Assembly: GCA_037176885.1 (NCBI GenBank)
Contig: JAWWNJ010000008.1
Coordinates: 2,232,001 to 2,296,000 of the forward strand
From: Favolaschia claudopus
Lineage: Eukaryota; Basidiomycota; Agaricomycetes; Agaricales; Mycenaceae
Direction of reading: 5' to 3'
Length of the DNA stretch: 64,000 bases
Each line of letters starts with the position of its first letter. The stretch's first letter is position 1. Positions 60,441-64,000 of the stretch are shown piece by piece. Under the pieces are notes generated by a model. It saw only the letters and a program-made list of their open reading frames with translations, was not told the origin of the DNA and ran no database searches. The position numbers and the translations under genes are program-made.

Positions 60441-61787
60441 GCAGGATATGCATGCTGGGACGGCGGCAATTGTGAGCGCATGAGTGAGCGTCGTGCGTGT
60501 AGCAGGACGACGATCACAGGTTTCTGCTCGTTTTCCCTTCTTGGCTCGACCCAGTTCCGAGGGATCCCTGCCTTCCTTCCTTCCGTGGTCCGGTTGCCGG
60601 CGGGCCGTCGGACACTACTGCTCAAGCCCAACGGGTTGCCGCCTTATTGCGAGGACCTGCGCTCAGCAGTCTCGCGAGTTTGGAACTGCATCTAGCTGCA
60701 TGAGACGGAAACCATGGCCATCAGCAGGGACAGGACGGACGGATGGAAGGCTCCGGGCTAACACAACAAAAGGTTCGTGAACTTGAAATTTTCAGAGAAT
60801 CAGACGACGGTGCCACAAGGCCACAGAAATTGGACGAGAGCTCCTGCGGCCGGACCTGGCACAGAGTTTCATTTCCATCCCACTCCACAGGATAGATATT
60901 GGCAACATTATCAACATAAGTAGTGAGCGGAAGGAAGGAGCCGGAAGAAGCCGAAAGTTCCCAAAAACGTTTCGTTGTCACAGTAACGGTCAGGTGATTT
61001 GTGACGCTCGCGATCAAACGCGTCGCGTCAGGTCGCGTCCTAGGATTTTCTTGATATACTTACAGCTCACCGGCGATGATACTGTGACCCATCTCTTTAC
61101 TGTAAGTGTTGAGCTGACAGGCTCAACTGGGCATGTCCGGTAAAGCAGGGTATGCACTTAAGTATGTTTCTTGGCTCCGAGCACTGGCATTCAATTCAGG
61201 CTCTCGTTTTGTAGACGCGTTGCGAGCATCACATGGTGAGGACGTCGCTCTTGGTTTAACTCCACATTTTTTTTTTTACTTCGCTCGTGCTGCAGCCCAC
61301 TCCACACCGAATAAGCAAGTCGAAGATGCTGAAATTTGAATTGATCAAAGGGAATTTTTGTTCACGCGGAATGGAGACATTGCGATATCAATGGCAGATT
61401 AAAATTCACTGTTTGTGTTTTAGAGATGGTCTGCCTTCCTTGAATCTGTGCTGTGTTCCAGCGGCTCCGCGTCCAAGTTGACGGGATCTTGACGGTATGT
61501 TCTCATTATCTTCGAAATTCAACTTACGGCATCTTCATGTTCCCACGGTTGAAGCTCAACGTGCCGCAATTGTTCATCGGAGAAAAACAGGGAGTAATTT
61601 CTTGAGGGGGAATCATTCAAGCTAGTAAAGCTAGTAAAGACTTGCTCTCACAAGGACAATGTTGTTCTCTCGGAATGGCATAAATATTCGAATGCTCAAA
61701 GAATCCAGCGAGGAATTCGAGATTCAAGAAACAAAATAACGAAAATAACAATGAGACCAGCAATACTGTTACTGATTACACACACAA
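60441..61787. other. No supported gene
   Basis: Intergenic. From about 61450 it is homologous to 21480-21800 (segmental duplication). Confidence 0.5.
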
Positions 61788-62940
61788 TCACTTGCATTCC
61801 GCCACAACCTTATCTCCATCCTGCCCCGCGGTCAAGATTCTCGCTTGTGCTGCTGCCACCGTAGCATTCAGGCTTGGGCTACAACCACAAAATTAGATCA
61901 ACTCAAAAAAAAAGAAGAGAGGATTCATAGCAACGAAGAGGAGGAGGATTCATGGGAACAAAGAGGAGGAGGAGAGAGCACTCACTCCTTAATAATAGCA
62001 AGCGCCGACCGTGCCGCATCCAACCCATCCGAGACCTGCGTGCGCGAAAGCGCAGGGGCGTTCTTCGCATCGAATATCGCTGCTAGGATATCTTGGATGC
62101 CGCTGTTGACGCTGTCTAGACTTGTTTGGGCGATGGCGAGTGCGTTGGCGGTTGGGAGGTCACTTCGAAAGTAATAATTCAAAAAGGTCAGGTGAATCTG
62201 GCGTTGGGTTTGCTAGGAAGAGAAGACGCACGTTGCGTTGATCTGACTGACGAGCTTCTTGCTGGCGGCAACGTCGAAGACGATTTTCAGACGCGCGAGG
62301 TTGCAGTCGAGGTCGCCGGTTTGGCGACGTTGCATTGGTGCTATTTCTTCCATGAATATATCAATCTTTTGAAAGCTATAGAGAATGCGTACCGGCGGCG
62401 GCGAGAGCGACGAAGGTGAGGGTGACGAGGGCGGAGATGCGAACCATTGTCAATGCGTGAATTGAATTGAATGGAGAAGAAAATGAGATGTGTGGATGAG
62501 GAGTGAGGAAGAAAGGAAGAAAGGAAAGACACCAGGTCTGAGAGGTGAAGAGAATGAGGATTGAAAACATTTCCTACCTCCTACTCTTATACTCGTTGGT
62601 CGGGATTGCGCAGTACGCGTTAACGCGACGTCCGATCCAACTTGAGGATGAAAAATTGCTATGGTGATCCCACACCTCTCTGCTCAGCGATGGCTGCGGT
62701 TGACTATGAGTGGAAGTGCAGAGAGCGTTGAACGAGGCTTCAAGTCTAAGCGGGATCAATATGCACTGCCCCTAAGCCGCAACTGCACGGCTGATCTTCA
62801 CCACATCGAAAATGAATCTGATGCTTAGCCTTGGTTGAGGATCGCATCTTCCGAACGCTCATCCGGAGTCCGCAGCCGCAGCTCTCGTTTTTCCTGCAGT
62901 GAGGAAAACCATGTCGAACTTGACTTCAAAGAGTTACTGT
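61450..62940. repeat. Segmental duplication, right copy
   Basis: Direct-orientation counterpart of 21480-22960, about 40 kb away. Shared flanks downstream of the gene include AAATTCAACTTACGGCATCT and TTCCCACGGTTGAA, and upstream TGCGGTTGA.TATGA and GGGATCAATATGCACTGCCCCT. Confidence 0.8.
61788..62447 (-). CDS. Small secreted helical protein, copy 2
   Basis: Exons 62447-62393, 62340-62232, 62162-61986, 61878-61788 give 143 residues. Signal peptide MVRISALVTLTFVALAAA, then APMQRRQTGDLDCNLARL, two residues shorter than copy 1 at this junction. The third and fourth exons have exactly the same lengths as in copy 1 (177 and 91 bases). Conservative changes include LPTANALAIAQTS for LATASAVAVAQTS and VVAECK at the end. 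Function unknown; HsbA-like at most. Confidence 0.82.
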
Positions 62941-63967
62941 AGGCTGCGGATGACTCTCGAACTCGGGTGTTGAGAAGGTCCTAGTAGCGGCGGAATCGAC
63001 GTGAATGAACGTAGCCAACTGCAAGACCATAGAGCGTCCCCGGTCTCACCGTTTTTCGGTAAGATAGTTGCTCGAAGGTGGAGGAGTGCTAGCGAGCAGC
63101 TTGATTTTGGAAATACCATCAAAATGAGCTCGAGAGATATTGGAGCGTTCTCTCTCTGCTCTTGCAATTAGGTGTCATGGACTCATGGCGCTAGCGCTTT
63201 TGCTGAGCTGAGAATATCGAAAGAATTGCCTTGGCGAGAACGCCGCAATTCGGAAGGAAGGGGAAAAGACCCGGGGACGCACCGAGACGTCGGATATCTA
63301 GCGGCGATCCAAGAGGTAGGCGGCAATTCCCGTGGGCACACAGACCTCCTTGACAGTACCCCCAAAATAGGCAACTGTCATTGATGAGTGAAAATATCGA
63401 CTCTGTTGTGGGGACCCGCCGATCATACTGTATTGCTCCAAAATTTTGCCTACCCTCCCCATTTTAGTATCTTCTTCACAAGTATGTGTACTCAGAATAG
63501 TGCCTTTTTCTCTTGAGCGTCGTACAATAAGTAAGAGGAATGATATAATGATGGTGAAGTAAACAGCTATGACAAACTGACCTCGTCCGACAAGTCCGAC
63601 TTCGTCCGAAAATGGACGAGAGTGCGGATGCGCGGACCGTTTGTATTCAAATGATCCGGACCTCCCCTCCCTCCCTTGGGGGCAACAGCATCGAGAGGTG
63701 AATCTATTTAGGGAAATTCCATCCATACTCTGCTCTTTTACGGCGCAAGTACACTCGGGACTGGAAACTCTCCGCATACGCCGATAGACATGTCCAGCGG
63801 GGGAACTATCATTACTATGCGGGTGAAGAGAAGTGAAGAGGATTTCGACGGATCTTGTGAATCCAGGGGCGCAATATAACTTTTTTGATTTGTTGAATGT
63901 TCCTCCCTGTCGGTCGTGTGCCCTGTCGATCCCCAGGCTCCTCATCCTCATTTTCCTCCACCCCACC
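62448..63967. other. No supported gene
   Basis: A 233-codon minus frame at 63298-63999 has no motif, is rich in Arg/Ser and overlaps a likely plus-strand start, so it is not called. CGTCCGA/GTCCGAC motifs recur at 63580-63620. Confidence 0.45.
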
Positions 63968-64000
63968 ATGGACGACTCCGACGTCCTCCCACCACCCACC
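63968..64000 (+). CDS. Possible start of a gene cut by the right edge
   Basis: ATG in a strong context (CCCCACCATGG) after a pyrimidine-rich leader, reading MDDSDVLPPPT to the window end. Only eleven codons are visible, so the call rests on start context. Confidence 0.35.
   Translation, partial: MDDSDVLPPPT

Noticed and set aside
63298..63999. 233-codon minus-strand open frame at the right edge
   Set aside because: Contains one hydrophobic stretch but is otherwise random-looking and overlaps a likely plus-strand gene start.

Overview
The window reads as nuclear DNA of a filamentous basidiomycete, most likely a mushroom-forming Agaricomycete. Almost every recognisable gene is cut by many short introns of about 44-70 bases with GT(R)NGT donors and YAG acceptors. 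The gene set fits that group: a white-collar-1 type LOV photoreceptor without a zinc finger, a pair of fruit-body-specific secreted proteins, aryl-alcohol dehydrogenase type aldo/keto reductases, an FAD monooxygenase, an Old Yellow Enzyme and GH43. I built the gene models by hand by following protein-like reading across splice sites. For all full-length models the exon lengths sum to an intact frame; homology statements rest on motif recognition, not on a database search.

Layout, left to right. 1-0.4 kb: edge of an unknown minus-strand gene. 3.3-5.7 kb: salicylate-hydroxylase-like FAD monooxygenase. 6.6-7.4 kb: unknown two-exon gene. 8.3-9.4 kb: short-chain dehydrogenase. 10.1-10.8 kb: GNA1 (UDP-GlcNAc and chitin precursor supply). 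11.03-11.41 kb: an almost perfectly palindromic MITE-like element. 12.2-13.1 kb: GNAT-like unknown. 13.7-17.2 kb: two paralogous secreted fruit-body-specific-type genes. 19.7-21.3 kb: first copy of a secreted Lys/Pro/Ala-repeat protein with an ADP-ribosyltransferase-like C-terminal domain. 21.8-22.4 kb: small secreted helical protein. 24.4-35.8 kb: three aldo/keto reductases plus a relic, two of them forming a large inverted duplication around a Ca2+/H+ exchanger and ribosomal protein L24. 36.6-37.1 kb: unknown acidic-tail gene. 37.3-40.2 kb: gene relics (polyubiquitin, tRNA-like sequences) and one intact intron-containing tRNA-Val(AAC). 40.9-45.1 kb: tandem copies 2 and 3 of the ART-like family. 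45.8-46.6 kb: broken fragments of SmD3 and a CLC channel. 47.6-49.2 kb: another secreted protein with an HG(R) motif. 50.5-51.1 kb: RNase T1-like secreted protein. 52.1-53.6 kb: Old Yellow Enzyme. 53.9-56.8 kb: WC-1. 58.8-60.4 kb: GH43. 61.8-62.4 kb: second copy of the small secreted protein inside a 1.5-kb segmental duplication. The right edge may hold the start of another gene.

The most unusual content is the secreted family with 4-residue K-P-A/V-A repeats joined to a domain with His-Gly-Thr and Gly-Leu-Tyr motifs in the order expected of H-Y-E ADP-ribosyltransferases. It is present three times. The region around it is rich in recent duplication and gene debris (inverted duplication, segmental duplication, tandem duplication, captured or truncated gene fragments), which is typical of a fast-evolving accessory region of a fungal chromosome. 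About half of the genes encode secreted proteins.
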